The notes under the pieces are model-generated. The model saw nothing but the letters and a program-made list of their open reading frames with translations, did not search any database and was not told the origin of the DNA. From Neorhizobium alkalisoli (GTDB lineage Bacteria > Pseudomonadota > Alphaproteobacteria > Rhizobiales > Rhizobiaceae): a DNA stretch of 64,000 nt. Below, piece by piece: positions 1 through 8,173 of this stretch; the stretch's first letter is position 1; each line of letters begins with the position of its first letter. The position numbers and the translations under genes are program-made. The stretch is from contig NZ_VIWP01000002.1 of NCBI RefSeq assembly GCF_007829835.1, forward strand, positions 310,001 to 374,000, in the 5' to 3' direction.

Positions 1-204
1 ACGCGCATAAACGGTACGCCCCAAAATCTCCTTGCCGGCCTGCCCAGGATTGACGGGGAAGACGTCGTAACCCTTGCGCAGAAGAAAGCTCATGACACCG
101 TAACTCGGCCTTGCCGGATTGGGCGAGGCGCCGAGCAATGCAATCGTGCGGGTGCTCTTCAGGATGTCGGCAATATAGCCATCCTCGTAACGGTTGTGAT
201 CCAT
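1..204 (-). CDS. CoA-binding domain protein (YccU-like), 3' end cut by window edge
   Basis: Translating the minus strand from the ATG at 204 gives a protein beginning MDHNRYEDGYIADILKS, followed by TIALLGASPNPARPSYGV. This glycine/serine-rich nucleotide-binding start is typical of the small CoA-binding Rossmann proteins (CoA_binding_2, YccU family, usually about 140-150 residues). Only the first 68 codons lie in the window; the C-terminus is beyond position 1. The cellular role of this family is poorly defined. In rhizobia such a gene commonly lies near rplM-rpsI, which fits the genes that follow. The family call is fairly secure from the N-terminal motif; no function beyond likely CoA or nucleotide binding can be claimed. 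Confidence 0.75.
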   Translation of the reverse strand, partial: MDHNRYEDGYIADILKSTRTIALLGASPNPARPSYGVMSFLLRKGYDVFPVNPGQAGKEILGRTVYAR

Positions 205-855
205 CGCCTAAAATCTCTTTCTCAGCCTTTAAAACCCCCATCATTCAAGGGGTCCCCCTTATCTAGGATCGCTCAGGCAAAACAGCGATACCCATCTGAC
301 AGATTATCGACATTAGCACCACCACCGGATGCAACCCTGTGTCGAAAGTTATAATCTTGCCCACAAAGCGAGCAGACGCTCATCTTTAGTAACGAAACAG
401 GAGTTCTATAAATGTTCCTTATTGTTCCGCATTTGTGCGAGTCTATATTAGAAACACCTCATGGTTGAGTTAGCAGATCCTACTAGACTGCACAGGTAAT
501 ATTGCCGGATAAGTGCGATTTATCAAAAATGACCATCGTCAAAGCAACCCGTTTGTTTTGTGAGCATGAATCATCTTTCAATCACCTGTCATACGACATT
601 CAGGAGCAACGAAGATCTTATGGGTATTCGGCTACCGCAAAAACGGCGCCACAACTATAACTTTAGGTTGAAATCCCGGATGGGGCGCAAGACCGGCAAA
701 AACGCGACGGTCAACGCCTGGCAAAATTCGGAAATGATACAAAAGACGGCACGCAGGATATCCTCGGCCGCACCCTCCGGCAGACAGAATCTGCAAACAA
801 TCTTCACAAGCCATACGCGGCCGCCATCAGGAAACCGCGATTTGCCGCCGAATAA

Positions 856-877
856 ATGTGGTAAAATAATACCACAT
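856..877. promoter_or_regulatory. Perfect 8+8 bp inverted repeat, candidate operator
   Basis: ATGTGGTA (856-863) and TACCACAT (870-877) form a perfect palindrome around a 6-base AT spacer. The TGGT...ACCA arms resemble operators of GntR/FadR-type regulators, although the spacing here is longer than usual. It lies about 215 bases upstream of rplM, in the same gap as the divergent CoA-binding gene. No T-run follows, so it is less likely to be a terminator. Confidence 0.35.
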
Positions 878-967
878 ACCTAACTCATTGATTTCGCTTG
901 ATCTATTTTTGGAGCCGCCAAATCGCTCCAGTTGACGCATCAGGCCTTGCCGCGTATAAGCCGCCTC

Positions 968-1024
968 GGATTGCGGACCTTCCCGAAGGCCCGCTTTCTT
1001 TTTTGCGGGACAAGCCTGCAATCC
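968..1024 (+). promoter_or_regulatory. Structured 5' leader of rplM-rpsI, candidate r-protein autoregulatory element
   Basis: GGATTGC (968-974) pairs with GCAATCC (1018-1024). This outer stem encloses two hairpins: CCTT-CCCG-AAGG at 979-990 and CCCGC(990-994)/GCGGG(1005-1009) with a U-rich loop. Together they make a three-way-junction-like fold 67 bases before the rplM start. Ribosomal protein operons are often autoregulated through such leaders; I do not recognise this as a named family. The U-rich stretch inside the second hairpin loop argues against a simple terminator. Confidence 0.4.
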
Positions 1025-1091
1025 AAGCAACAAGAAACGCCCATGCGTCCGTCCAACGGCCGCTCATGGGTTCAGATGAAAGAAGAGAACC

Positions 1092-1556
1092 ATGTCAACC
1101 TTCGTTCAGAAGCCCGCCGAGGTGGAGAAGAAGTGGGTGATCATCGATGCCGAAGGCCTCGTTGTCGGTCGCCTCGCCACCATCGTCGCCATGCGCCTTC
1201 GCGGCAAGCATAAGGCTACCTACACCCCCCACGTTGACGACGGCGACAACGTCATCGTCATCAATGCCGAGAAGGTCGCCCTGACCGGCAAGAAGTATGA
1301 AGACAAGAAGTACTACTGGCACACCGGTTACCCGGGCGGTATCAAGGAGCGCACTGCGCGCCAGATCATCGAAGGCCGTTTCCCGGAACGCGTCGTCGAG
1401 AAGGCTGTCGAGCGCATGATCCCGCGCGGCCCGCTTGGCCGTCGCCAGATGAAGAACCTGCGCGTTTACGCCGGCTCCAACCATCCCCACGAAGCTCAGC
1501 AGCCGGTCGCTCTCGACGTGGCATCGCTGAACAAGAAGAACGTAAGGAGCGCCTGA
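1092..1556 (+). CDS. rplM: 50S ribosomal protein L13
   Basis: The 154-residue product begins [20 protein letters not shown] and contains the L13 signatures [20 protein letters not shown] and, near residues 110-125, [21 protein letters not shown]13 is an early-assembly 23S rRNA-binding protein of the large subunit. Length and sequence match alphaproteobacterial L13. The ATG at 1092 is preceded by a purine-rich AAAGAAGAGAA ribosome binding site. It is followed by rpsI after 2 bases, the universal L13-S9 pair, so the two are co-transcribed. Expression may be controlled by the folded leader at 968-1024. Confidence 0.98.
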   Translation: MSTFVQKPAEVEKKWVIIDAEGLVVGRLATIVAMRLRGKHKATYTPHVDDGDNVIVINAEKVALTGKKYEDKKYYWHTGYPGGIKERTARQIIEGRFPERVVEKAVERMIPRGPLGRRQMKNLRVYAGSNHPHEAQQPVALDVASLNKKNVRSA

Positions 1557-1558
1557 TC

Positions 1559-2026
1559 ATGGCCGACCTCTCCTCCCTGAAGGACCTCGCTCCGGCGACC
1601 GAAAACCAGGCCCCTGTTCACGTCCGCAAGGTCGACAGCCTTGGCCGTTCCTACGCGACCGGCAAGCGCAAGAACGCCGTTGCCCGCGTATGGGTCAAGC
1701 CGGGCTCCGGCAAGATCATCGTCAACGGCCGTGACTTCACGACCTATTTCGCCCGCCCGGTCCTGCAGATGATCCTGCAGCAGCCGATCGTCGCTGCTGC
1801 CCGCACCGGTCAGTTCGACATCATCGCGACCGTCACCGGCGGTGGTCTTTCCGGTCAGGCCGGCGCCGTGCGCCACGGCCTTTCCAAGGCCCTCACCTAC
1901 TTCGAGCCGGGCCTCCGTGGCGTGCTCAAGAAGGGTGGCTTCCTGACCCGCGACAGCCGCGTCGTCGAGCGTAAGAAGTACGGTAAGGCCAAGGCTCGCC
2001 GTTCCTTCCAGTTCTCGAAGCGTTAA
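1559..2026 (+). CDS. rpsI: 30S ribosomal protein S9
   Basis: The product has 155 residues. The core [21 protein letters not shown] and the C-terminal [17 protein letters not shown] are diagnostic of S9; the basic tail ending SKR reaches into the ribosomal P site near the tRNA anticodon. As in other Alphaproteobacteria it carries an N-terminal extension of about 30 residues before the conserved core. It lies 2 bases after rplM and is followed by a clear rho-independent terminator at 2053-2078, so the rplM-rpsI operon ends here. Confidence 0.98.
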   Translation: MADLSSLKDLAPATENQAPVHVRKVDSLGRSYATGKRKNAVARVWVKPGSGKIIVNGRDFTTYFARPVLQMILQQPIVAAARTGQFDIIATVTGGGLSGQAGAVRHGLSKALTYFEPGLRGVLKKGGFLTRDSRVVERKKYGKAKARRSFQFSKR

Positions 2027-2052
2027 TCGCTTCAGTTCTATCGATTTTCGAA

Positions 2053-2078
2053 AGGCGGGGCTTCGGCTCCGCCTTTTT
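2053..2078 (+). terminator. Rho-independent terminator of rplM-rpsI
   Basis: AGGCGG..GCTTCGGC..CCGCCT forms a GC-rich hairpin with a TTCG-type tetraloop, immediately followed by TTTTTC. It lies 27 bases after the rpsI stop codon. Confidence 0.9.
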
Positions 2079-2126
2079 CGTTTGGGCTTCGGCATTGGCC
2101 GCAGATTTGTGGCGGACGAGGCAAAC

Positions 2127-2164
2127 AAAAGCCGCCGCATCCATCGAGGACACGGCGGCTTTTT
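2127..2164 (-). terminator. Rho-independent terminator of the TadG-like gene
   Basis: AAAAGCCGCCG (2127-2137) and CGGCGGCTTTT (2154-2164) are exact complements around a 16-base loop. Read on the minus strand the stem ends in a T-run, 25 bases beyond the stop of the gene at 2190-3440. It may act in both directions. Confidence 0.75.
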
Positions 2165-2189
2165 GAGTTTGATGATTTCGGGAGACGCC

Positions 2190-3440
2190 TTAGTTCATCA
2201 GACGAACGGCACCCTTGCCGGCTTTGATGAAGGGCGATGTGCCCGTATAGGGCTCCAAGCTCCAGTTCGACGAATTCATGATCATCGTGTTGACGACCAT
2301 AGAGATCTTGCTCGTCTGGTTGGTGGTGGAATTATAGGTCACATCCCGGTTCGGCAGATAGATGATGCCGCTCAGCGTCTCTCCCTGCGAGCCGTTGAAG
2401 ATATATTGCTGCTTGTTGGAATTGTTCGATGCGCTGCTCGTCGCTTCGAACATCAACAGGCCGGCATAGGCGCCGCTGGTCGGTGCGGATGCGTTGAAGC
2501 TCAAACCGCCATTGGCGCGGATCTCGCTGTTCACATCGGGAAAAAAGAAGGTAACGCCCTGCGCGTCGACCTTGGCGCCGGAATTGATGATCATCCGCCC
2601 CTTGATGATATGAAGACCGGGCTTGAAGGTGATCGTCGGGCTGCCGTTGAACGTCACATCGCAATAGACGCCCGGATTGAGGGTAAAGGTCGATCCCGAC
2701 TGCGCGCCGGATGCATCGCATTTCGACGGCACGGCCGGCTCCGTCAGCACGCCGGCATAAGGATCCGGCGAGACCGAACAGCCGACCTGAAGATTGGTCA
2801 GCGTGCCGCCATTCTTGATGTAGTTGGTACCCTTGACGCAGAAGCGTGCCGTATCGATCGTCGCGCCGCTGTTCATGATAAAGGCGGGCGAGGCTGTGGA
2901 ATGCACATCGACGCCGCAAGCCTTCGATTTCACGTTCGCGCCGGAATTGATCAGTACGGCCTGCGAAGAATTGCCGAGTACGTAGATGCAGGGCGCCGTT
3001 GCGGTCGAGGTACTGCCCGTGCTGATCGCCGTTGCATTGGCGACGATCTCGAAGCTGTTGATACCGATCACCGTCAGAAAGGCGTTCGGAACCTTGTGCG
3101 TATAGGTTCCCGAAACGCTGCCGTCGCTATTGGTGGTCACGGCCAGCGGATTTTCGGATGTGCCCCCCGGCACGTCCTCGACCGGCGGCAGGAAGCTCGC
3201 GGCACGGGCATAACGTTTGCTGCTATCCGGCTCGCCGGCTGCCGCAAGGATCGCCGCATCGAGCTGTCCCTGAATATGGGTTCTTTCGAGATAGGCCGAA
3301 GAGGCATCGACGGCCCCGCCCGCCGCGACGACCAGAACCGGCAACATGATTGCCGTTGCCATGGCAAAGTTGCCGCCCCGATCACTCTTTAACCTTCGAA
3401 TACAACTCGACAGCCATTTATTACATGCATTCATCTTCAA
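2190..3440 (-). CDS. TadE/TadG-like pilus-assembly (pseudopilin-type) protein
   Basis: The 416-residue product has a short basic N-terminus with RLKSDRGGNFAMATAIMLPVLVVAAGGAVD at about residues 16-46. This is the RG.(N/A)FA motif plus transmembrane helix of the 'putative Flp pilus-assembly TadE/G-like' domain. The rest is extracytoplasmic, rich in Asn, Ser, Gly and Thr, with repeated phrases such as MNSGA and INSGA that suggest a beta-helix-like passenger. TadG-type proteins are anchored in the inner membrane and help Flp pilus assembly or adhesion. No other tad/cpa gene is nearby, so this is an orphan copy. The gene has its own terminator and a separate upstream region (3441-3659). Confidence 0.8.
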   Translation of the reverse strand: MKMNACNKWLSSCIRRLKSDRGGNFAMATAIMLPVLVVAAGGAVDASSAYLERTHIQGQLDAAILAAAGEPDSSKRYARAASFLPPVEDVPGGTSENPLAVTTNSDGSVSGTYTHKVPNAFLTVIGINSFEIVANATAISTGSTSTATAPCIYVLGNSSQAVLINSGANVKSKACGVDVHSTASPAFIMNSGATIDTARFCVKGTNYIKNGGTLTNLQVGCSVSPDPYAGVLTEPAVPSKCDASGAQSGSTFTLNPGVYCDVTFNGSPTITFKPGLHIIKGRMIINSGAKVDAQGVTFFFPDVNSEIRANGGLSFNASAPTSGAYAGLLMFEATSSASNNSNKQQYIFNGSQGETLSGIIYLPNRDVTYNSTTNQTSKISMVVNTMIMNSSNWSLEPYTGTSPFIKAGKGAVRLMN

Positions 3441-3659
3441 CCGCCCCCTGAAATTGTGACATGTTGTCCGAATACATCTGGCCGCTTAAATGCTCCTAAA
3501 TGAAATAGGTAGGATTTTCTGCTTCATCATCTGTTCACCATGATGTGGAGCGGGACATCATCTGCACCCCTAATTGCGTGATCGAAAGACGCTGACAGAC
3601 AGGGTGCGACATGCTTAAACGGCACCACGAAAACGGTTCAACGAGAGGCACGCGGCCCC

Positions 3660-4610
3660 ATGGCGAAAAAAACCATCGACCACGCCTTCACTGCAGGTTC
3701 GCTGACATCGGCTGCGACCGATCCGACCTTTGCCGGCGCGCTGTCCTTCATGCGCCGCCGCTTCACGAAGGATTTGTCAGGCGTCGATACGGTGGTCTGG
3801 GGTATTCCGTTCGATGCCGCCACCTCCAACCGGCCTGGCGCCCGTTTCGGGCCGCAGGCGATCCGGCGTGCCTCGGCGATTTTTGACAACGATCCGCAAT
3901 ATCCTTTCGACCGCGACCTGTTTGCCGAGATGGCGGTGATCGATTACGGCGATTGCCTGATGGACTACGGCAATCATCAGGAAACGCCCGCCGCGATCGA
4001 GGCACAGGCGAAAACCATTCTCGACGCGGCAGACTTTCTGCTGACGCTGGGCGGCGATCATTTCGTCACATGGCCCCTCCTCAAGGCCCATGCGGCAAAA
4101 CACGGGCCGCTGGCGCTGGTGCAGTTCGATGCGCATCAGGATACGTGGTTCGACGATAACCGGCGGATCGACCACGGGTCCTTCGTGGCGCGGGCCGTGC
4201 GGGACGGGATCATCGATCCGGCGCGCTCGATCCAGGTCGGCATCCGCACCCATGCGCCGGACGATTTCGGCATCAAGCTCGTTTATGGCCATGAGGTCGA
4301 GGAGATGACGGCGGGCGAGATCGCCAAGGTGATCACCGACCATGTCGGCGGCGGGCCGGCCTATCTGACCTTCGATATCGACTGCCTCGATCCGGCCTTT
4401 GCACCGGGCACGGGCACGCCGGTTGCCGGCGGCCCGTCGAGCGCGAAGATCCTGTCGGTGCTGCGCAAGCTCGGGAGCCTCGATATCCGCGGCGCCGATG
4501 TCGTCGAGGTGGCGCCGGCCTATGATCATGCCGATATAACCGCCATTGCCGGGGCAACCGTTGCAATGTATATGCTCGGGCTTCGGGCCGAGCAAAAATC
4601 CGGCCGTTAA
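3660..4610 (+). CDS. speB: Agmatinase (ureohydrolase family)
   Basis: A 316-residue arginase/agmatinase-fold enzyme. All three metal-binding blocks of the di-manganese centre are present: GGDH at residues 131-134, DAHQD at 157-161 and FDIDCLDPAFAPGTGTP with the two Asp ligands at 239 and 241. The C-terminal VVEVAPAYDHADITA is also typical. Agmatinase converts agmatine to putrescine and urea; related guanidino hydrolases share these motifs, so the exact substrate is inferred from overall similarity to SpeB. The ATG at 3660 follows GAGAGG upstream. It precedes argC by 74 bases on the same strand, but the gap is large enough for a separate argC promoter. Confidence 0.88.
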   Translation: MAKKTIDHAFTAGSLTSAATDPTFAGALSFMRRRFTKDLSGVDTVVWGIPFDAATSNRPGARFGPQAIRRASAIFDNDPQYPFDRDLFAEMAVIDYGDCLMDYGNHQETPAAIEAQAKTILDAADFLLTLGGDHFVTWPLLKAHAAKHGPLALVQFDAHQDTWFDDNRRIDHGSFVARAVRDGIIDPARSIQVGIRTHAPDDFGIKLVYGHEVEEMTAGEIAKVITDHVGGGPAYLTFDIDCLDPAFAPGTGTPVAGGPSSAKILSVLRKLGSLDIRGADVVEVAPAYDHADITAIAGATVAMYMLGLRAEQKSGR

Positions 4611-4684
4611 AATTCTGATTCAACCGGCTGGTAATATGATTCCGGCTATCAATCCAAGGCACTGATTTTTCTAGGATAAAGACC

Positions 4685-5617
4685 ATGGCAGCGAAAATCT
4701 TCATCGATGGCGAACACGGCACGACGGGACTGCAGATCCGCACCCGCATGGCCGACCGCCGCGACGTCGAGCTGCTGTCGATCCCGGAAGCCGAGCGGCG
4801 TAATGCCGCCATGCGTGAGGATCTCCTCAACAGTGCCGACATCGCCATCCTCTGCCTGCCCGACGAGGCTTCGAAGGAAGCCGTCTCCATGCTGTCCGGC
4901 AACAACAAGGTGCGGGTGATCGACACCTCGACCGCCTACCGCATCGATCCCGACTGGGCCTATGGTTTTGCGGAAATGGACAAGGCGCAGGGCGACAAGA
5001 TCCGGTCGGCGCGTTACGTCGCCAATCCGGGCTGCTATCCGACCGGCGCGATCGGGCTGATCCGGCCGCTGACGGCTGCCGGCATCCTGCCCACCACCTA
5101 TCCGGCCTCGGTTAACGCGGTCTCCGGTTATACCGGCGGCGGCAAGCAGATGATCGCCCAGATGGAAGATTCTTCACGCGAAGATTCGATCTCCGCCAAC
5201 AATTTCCTCTATGGGCTGACGCTCAAGCACAAGCACGTGCCGGAGATGAAGATCCATGGCGGGCTTGACCGCGCGCCGCTCTTCTCGCCGTCTGTCGGTC
5301 GCTTCCCGCAGGGCATGATCGTGCAGGTTCCGCTCTTCCTCGATGACCTCAAGGATGGCGCCACGATCGAAGGCATTCACAAGGCTCTGGTCGAGCATTA
5401 TGCCGGTCAGAACATTGTGACCGTGGTTCCGTTCGAGGACGGCGCAAAGCTGCCGCGCATCGATGCGGAAGAGCTTGCCGGCAAGGACACGATGAAGCTC
5501 TTCGTGTTTGGCAACCCCGCGACCGGCCATGTCAACCTGGTGGCGCTACTCGACAATCTCGGCAAGGGCGCCTCGGGCGCTGCCGTGCAGAACATGGACC
5601 TGATGCTCTCGGCCTGA
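4685..5617 (+). CDS. argC: N-acetyl-gamma-glutamyl-phosphate reductase (short, type 2)
   Basis: The 310-residue product starts [22 protein letters not shown], the NAD(P)-binding loop of the short ArgC class found in Alphaproteobacteria. The catalytic cysteine lies in [12 protein letters not shown] (Cys117). The dimerisation/catalytic segment [14 protein letters not shown] and [14 protein letters not shown] follow. It catalyses NADPH-dependent reduction of N-acetylglutamyl phosphate to the semialdehyde in arginine biosynthesis. An AGGA ribosome binding site precedes the ATG. The stop codon overlaps the start of the next gene (TGATG), so that kinase gene is translationally coupled. Co-location with agmatinase links arginine synthesis and arginine-derived polyamines, although operon membership is not certain. 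Confidence 0.95.
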   Translation: MAAKIFIDGEHGTTGLQIRTRMADRRDVELLSIPEAERRNAAMREDLLNSADIAILCLPDEASKEAVSMLSGNNKVRVIDTSTAYRIDPDWAYGFAEMDKAQGDKIRSARYVANPGCYPTGAIGLIRPLTAAGILPTTYPASVNAVSGYTGGGKQMIAQMEDSSREDSISANNFLYGLTLKHKHVPEMKIHGGLDRAPLFSPSVGRFPQGMIVQVPLFLDDLKDGATIEGIHKALVEHYAGQNIVTVVPFEDGAKLPRIDAEELAGKDTMKLFVFGNPATGHVNLVALLDNLGKGASGAAVQNMDLMLSA

Positions 5618-6483
5618 TGAACAGGACCGCCCCAGCCTTTCCGGATGATCTCCTGGAACGCTGGGGTGTCCGGAACGCAGAGCTTGTTGCCGATACCAGA
5701 AGCAGCGGTGTCTACCGGGTGCGACTCGCAGACGGTTCTTATGCGATTGCGAAACTCCTGAAACCATCCGGTCTGCACGAAATGCCGGGCATGGATTTTC
5801 TGGCATGGCGGGCCGGCCTTGGCGCGGCAAAACTGCTCGACCGTCACGACACAGCCTGCCTGCTCGAAGATGCGGGCACGCTGACGCTGCGGCAATACCG
5901 GCAGTCGCAGGGCGAGGCTGCCGCCAATGCGGTGATTGCCGATCTCGTCAAAAACCTGCACGCGCCCTCCCCCGAAAAACCGCCGGCAGGCCTCGTTCCA
6001 CTGGAACGGCATTTTCGATCTCTGTTCGAAGGAGCTGCCAGAACCGAGGTATCGGAGCTTTCTTCGGTGCTGCGCCGTTGTGAGAAAATTGCCGAGGCGC
6101 TGCTGCAGGCGCAGACGGATATACGGCCGCTGCATGGCGATCTGCATCACGACAATATCGTCGGCGACACTGGCCGAGGCTGGCTGGCAATCGATCCGCA
6201 GGGGCTTTGGGGTGATCCGGCCTATGATGTCGCCAATATCTTTGGCAATCCGGATGGGGCTTTTGCCGAGATCATCGAACCTGCGCGGATCATGACGCTG
6301 GCCCGGCTGTTTTCCGAAATTCTCGGCTGCAGCAAGGAAAAGATCCTGCGTTACGCCGCGGCCCATGCCGGGCTTTCGGTCTGCTGGTCGATGGAGAATG
6401 GCGATACGCTCTCCAGAGGCGGCAATGCCTTCGAGCGTTTTACCTTCGCCAAGGTAGTCATGCCTCTTGTCGGAGAGGCATGA
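5617..6483 (+). CDS. APH(6)/hydroxyurea phosphotransferase-like kinase
   Basis: A 288-residue protein of the aminoglycoside/hydroxyurea antibiotic-resistance kinase family. The catalytic loop HGDLHHDN (His173, Asp175, Asn180) and the metal-binding IDPQGLWGDPAYDVANIFGNP (Asp193) match the APH(6) branch, which includes streptomycin 6-phosphotransferase. Chromosomal members in rhizobia are common and need not give resistance; the natural substrate is unknown. Start and argC stop overlap by one base. The gene is convergent with ctaA, whose stop is 15 bases away. The family assignment is secure; substrate is not. Confidence 0.8.
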   Translation: MNRTAPAFPDDLLERWGVRNAELVADTRSSGVYRVRLADGSYAIAKLLKPSGLHEMPGMDFLAWRAGLGAAKLLDRHDTACLLEDAGTLTLRQYRQSQGEAAANAVIADLVKNLHAPSPEKPPAGLVPLERHFRSLFEGAARTEVSELSSVLRRCEKIAEALLQAQTDIRPLHGDLHHDNIVGDTGRGWLAIDPQGLWGDPAYDVANIFGNPDGAFAEIIEPARIMTLARLFSEILGCSKEKILRYAAAHAGLSVCWSMENGDTLSRGGNAFERFTFAKVVMPLVGEA

Positions 6484-6498
6484 CCGATTTTCAGACCA

Positions 6499-7599
6499 TC
6501 AGGCCCTCGCCGTAACTGCCTGTTCCGGCGCATAGGTGCCGACGAGACCGCGCCAGTGAGCGACGGCGTAACCGAGCACGATCAGGGCAACGGCCTGATG
6601 GGTCAGCGCCAGATCGATCGGCACCTGCAGGAGAAGCGTCGAGATGCCGATGGCGGCTTGCACCGTGACGAGGCCGAACAGGATCGTGGCGCGGCGGGCG
6701 TGGCTGCTGCCGGGGCTAAGTGTGATCGACAGGATCATGTGCAGGAAGGTCGCGGCCCAGACCGCATAGGCGCCGCAGCGGTGGACGAACTGCACCGTCT
6801 TCGGGTTTTCGAAGAGATTGATCCACCAGGGGTTCTGGATGAAGAGATCGTTCGGAACGAGCGCGCCATCCATCAACGGCCAGGTATTGTAGGAGAGACC
6901 TGCATCCAGACCGGCGACCAGCGCACCGAGATAGATCTGGAAGAGGACAAGGAAAGCGATGCCGCCGGCGGCCCATTTCGAGCCTTTGGTCGGAGCCCTA
7001 TCCCGATCCTGGCGGCCGAGACCGCGAGCGATCCAGATACAGGCCGTGAAGATGAGGCAGGCGATCGTCAGATGGGTGGCGAGACGGTATTGCGAGACGC
7101 TGGTGAGTTTTGTGAGGCCGGAAGACACCATCCACCAGCCGATAAAGCCCTGAAAACCACCGAGCGCCAGAACGCCGACCAGCGGCCAGCGCAGCCGCTT
7201 TTCGATACGGCCGGTCACCCAGAAGAAGATCAGCGGCAGCGCGAACACCATGCCGATCGAGCGCGCGAGAAACCGGTGCGCCCACTCCCACCAGAAGATC
7301 GACTTGAACTGCTCGACCGTCATGTCGCTGTTCAACAGCTGATATTGCGGAATGCGCTTGTAGAGATCGAATTCCTCCTGCCATTCGGCAGCAGTCAGCG
7401 GCGGGATGGCGCCGTGGATCGGCTTCCATTCGGTGATGGAAAGACCGGAATCGGTCAGGCGCGTCGCGCCACCGACGATGACCAGACAGAAAAGCACAAA
7501 GACGACGAAGCCGAGCCAGATGCGCACGGCCTTTCGATCTCTCTCACGGTCTCTCGTCTGAGTTTTTACATCGATGATGACTGCATCGGTCGCCGACAT
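6499..7599 (-). CDS. ctaA: Heme A synthase (COX15/CtaA family)
   Basis: The 366-residue product has eight hydrophobic segments and family signatures: VIVGGATRLTDSGLSITEWKPIHGAIPPL near residues 40-70, WEWAHRFLARSIG near 110, and QFVHRCGAYAVWAATFLHM and LTHQAVALIVLGYAVAHWRGL near the C-terminus, carrying the heme-ligating histidines. It converts heme O to heme A in the cytoplasmic membrane for aa3-type cytochrome oxidase. This is the larger proteobacterial type. It is transcribed alone from the gap shared with the divergent DUF2842 gene, a pairing seen in other Rhizobiaceae. Confidence 0.95.
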   Translation of the reverse strand: MSATDAVIIDVKTQTRDRERDRKAVRIWLGFVVFVLFCLVIVGGATRLTDSGLSITEWKPIHGAIPPLTAAEWQEEFDLYKRIPQYQLLNSDMTVEQFKSIFWWEWAHRFLARSIGMVFALPLIFFWVTGRIEKRLRWPLVGVLALGGFQGFIGWWMVSSGLTKLTSVSQYRLATHLTIACLIFTACIWIARGLGRQDRDRAPTKGSKWAAGGIAFLVLFQIYLGALVAGLDAGLSYNTWPLMDGALVPNDLFIQNPWWINLFENPKTVQFVHRCGAYAVWAATFLHMILSITLSPGSSHARRATILFGLVTVQAAIGISTLLLQVPIDLALTHQAVALIVLGYAVAHWRGLVGTYAPEQAVTARA

Positions 7600-7839
7600 G
7601 GGCGATGCTCCTGTCTTAAAAGGAAATGGCGCTCCCGTCTTGAGAGCAAACCCTCAGGATCGTGTTCTGAGAGAGTTTGCCCCACCGGTGCGCGACTTTT
7701 CGCCTGCAGGCGTTGATTTGCATCATAGGCCCGTGCAAAACAAGTCCAAGCCCTTTGCGGCATGCCGTCGCGGCATTCATATTGGGTTGATCGGGCACAT
7801 CGTGCCGATCAAAAGACGGGTACCGACGGGAGGAGAACC

Positions 7840-8052
7840 TTGGTTCCAGGCGTGAAAAGCTTCATCGGCACGATCCTCATCATCGTGCTCGTGATTGTCT
7901 ATGCACTGGCGGCGACCACGATCGCATCGCTTCTTCTCGGCACCGCGCCCTGGTGGGTGCATTTCCTGTATTTCCTGATCTCCGGCCTTTTGTGGATCCT
8001 GCCGGCCATGCTGATCATCAAGTGGATGGCCGGCGGCCGACGTCGGCAATAG
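7840..8052 (+). CDS. Small membrane protein, DUF2842 family
   Basis: The frame can be read from an ATG at 7762, but that stretch lacks resemblance to the family and has no ribosome binding site. A GGGAGGAG sequence at 7828-7835 correctly spaces a TTG at 7840, giving a 70-residue protein; a GTG at 7852 is the alternative. The product has two transmembrane helices, SFIGTILIIVLVIVYALAATTIASLLL and WWVHFLYFLISGLLWILPAMLIIKWM, typical of DUF2842 proteins of Alphaproteobacteria. Function is unknown. Its position divergent from ctaA is conserved in relatives and hints at a respiratory or membrane role. Confidence 0.75.
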   Translation: MVPGVKSFIGTILIIVLVIVYALAATTIASLLLGTAPWWVHFLYFLISGLLWILPAMLIIKWMAGGRRRQ

Positions 8053-8173
8053 TTTTACCAGCGGTTAACCAGAGACACGTGTTTCGGGCAGGCAAAGCTT
8101 GCCGGTAAACCTGTTGTTGTTGGACGTCCCCTATCCTTCCCAGCAATGACGCGGGCAAAGACGCAGGGAAGCC

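Larger units (their letters stand above)
205..1091. other. 887-base intergenic region between CoA-binding gene and rplM
   Basis: I find no convincing gene here. Open frames of 60-107 codons exist but show no family resemblance, no good ribosome binding site and unnatural composition. The stretch must hold the divergent promoters for the CoA-binding gene (minus) and rplM-rpsI (plus). Two structured elements inside it are listed separately: a perfect inverted repeat at 856-877 and a multi-hairpin RNA leader at 968-1024. The region around 290-600 is AT-richer than the flanking genes. Confidence 0.6.

Noticed and set aside
560-883. 107-codon plus-strand frame before rplM
   Set aside because: No family resemblance, no ribosome binding site, overlaps a palindrome; composition is unlike neighbouring genes.
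2082-3392. 436-codon frame antisense to the TadG-like gene
   Set aside because: It is the mirror of a real gene with clear TadE/G motifs; long antisense frames are common in GC-rich DNA.
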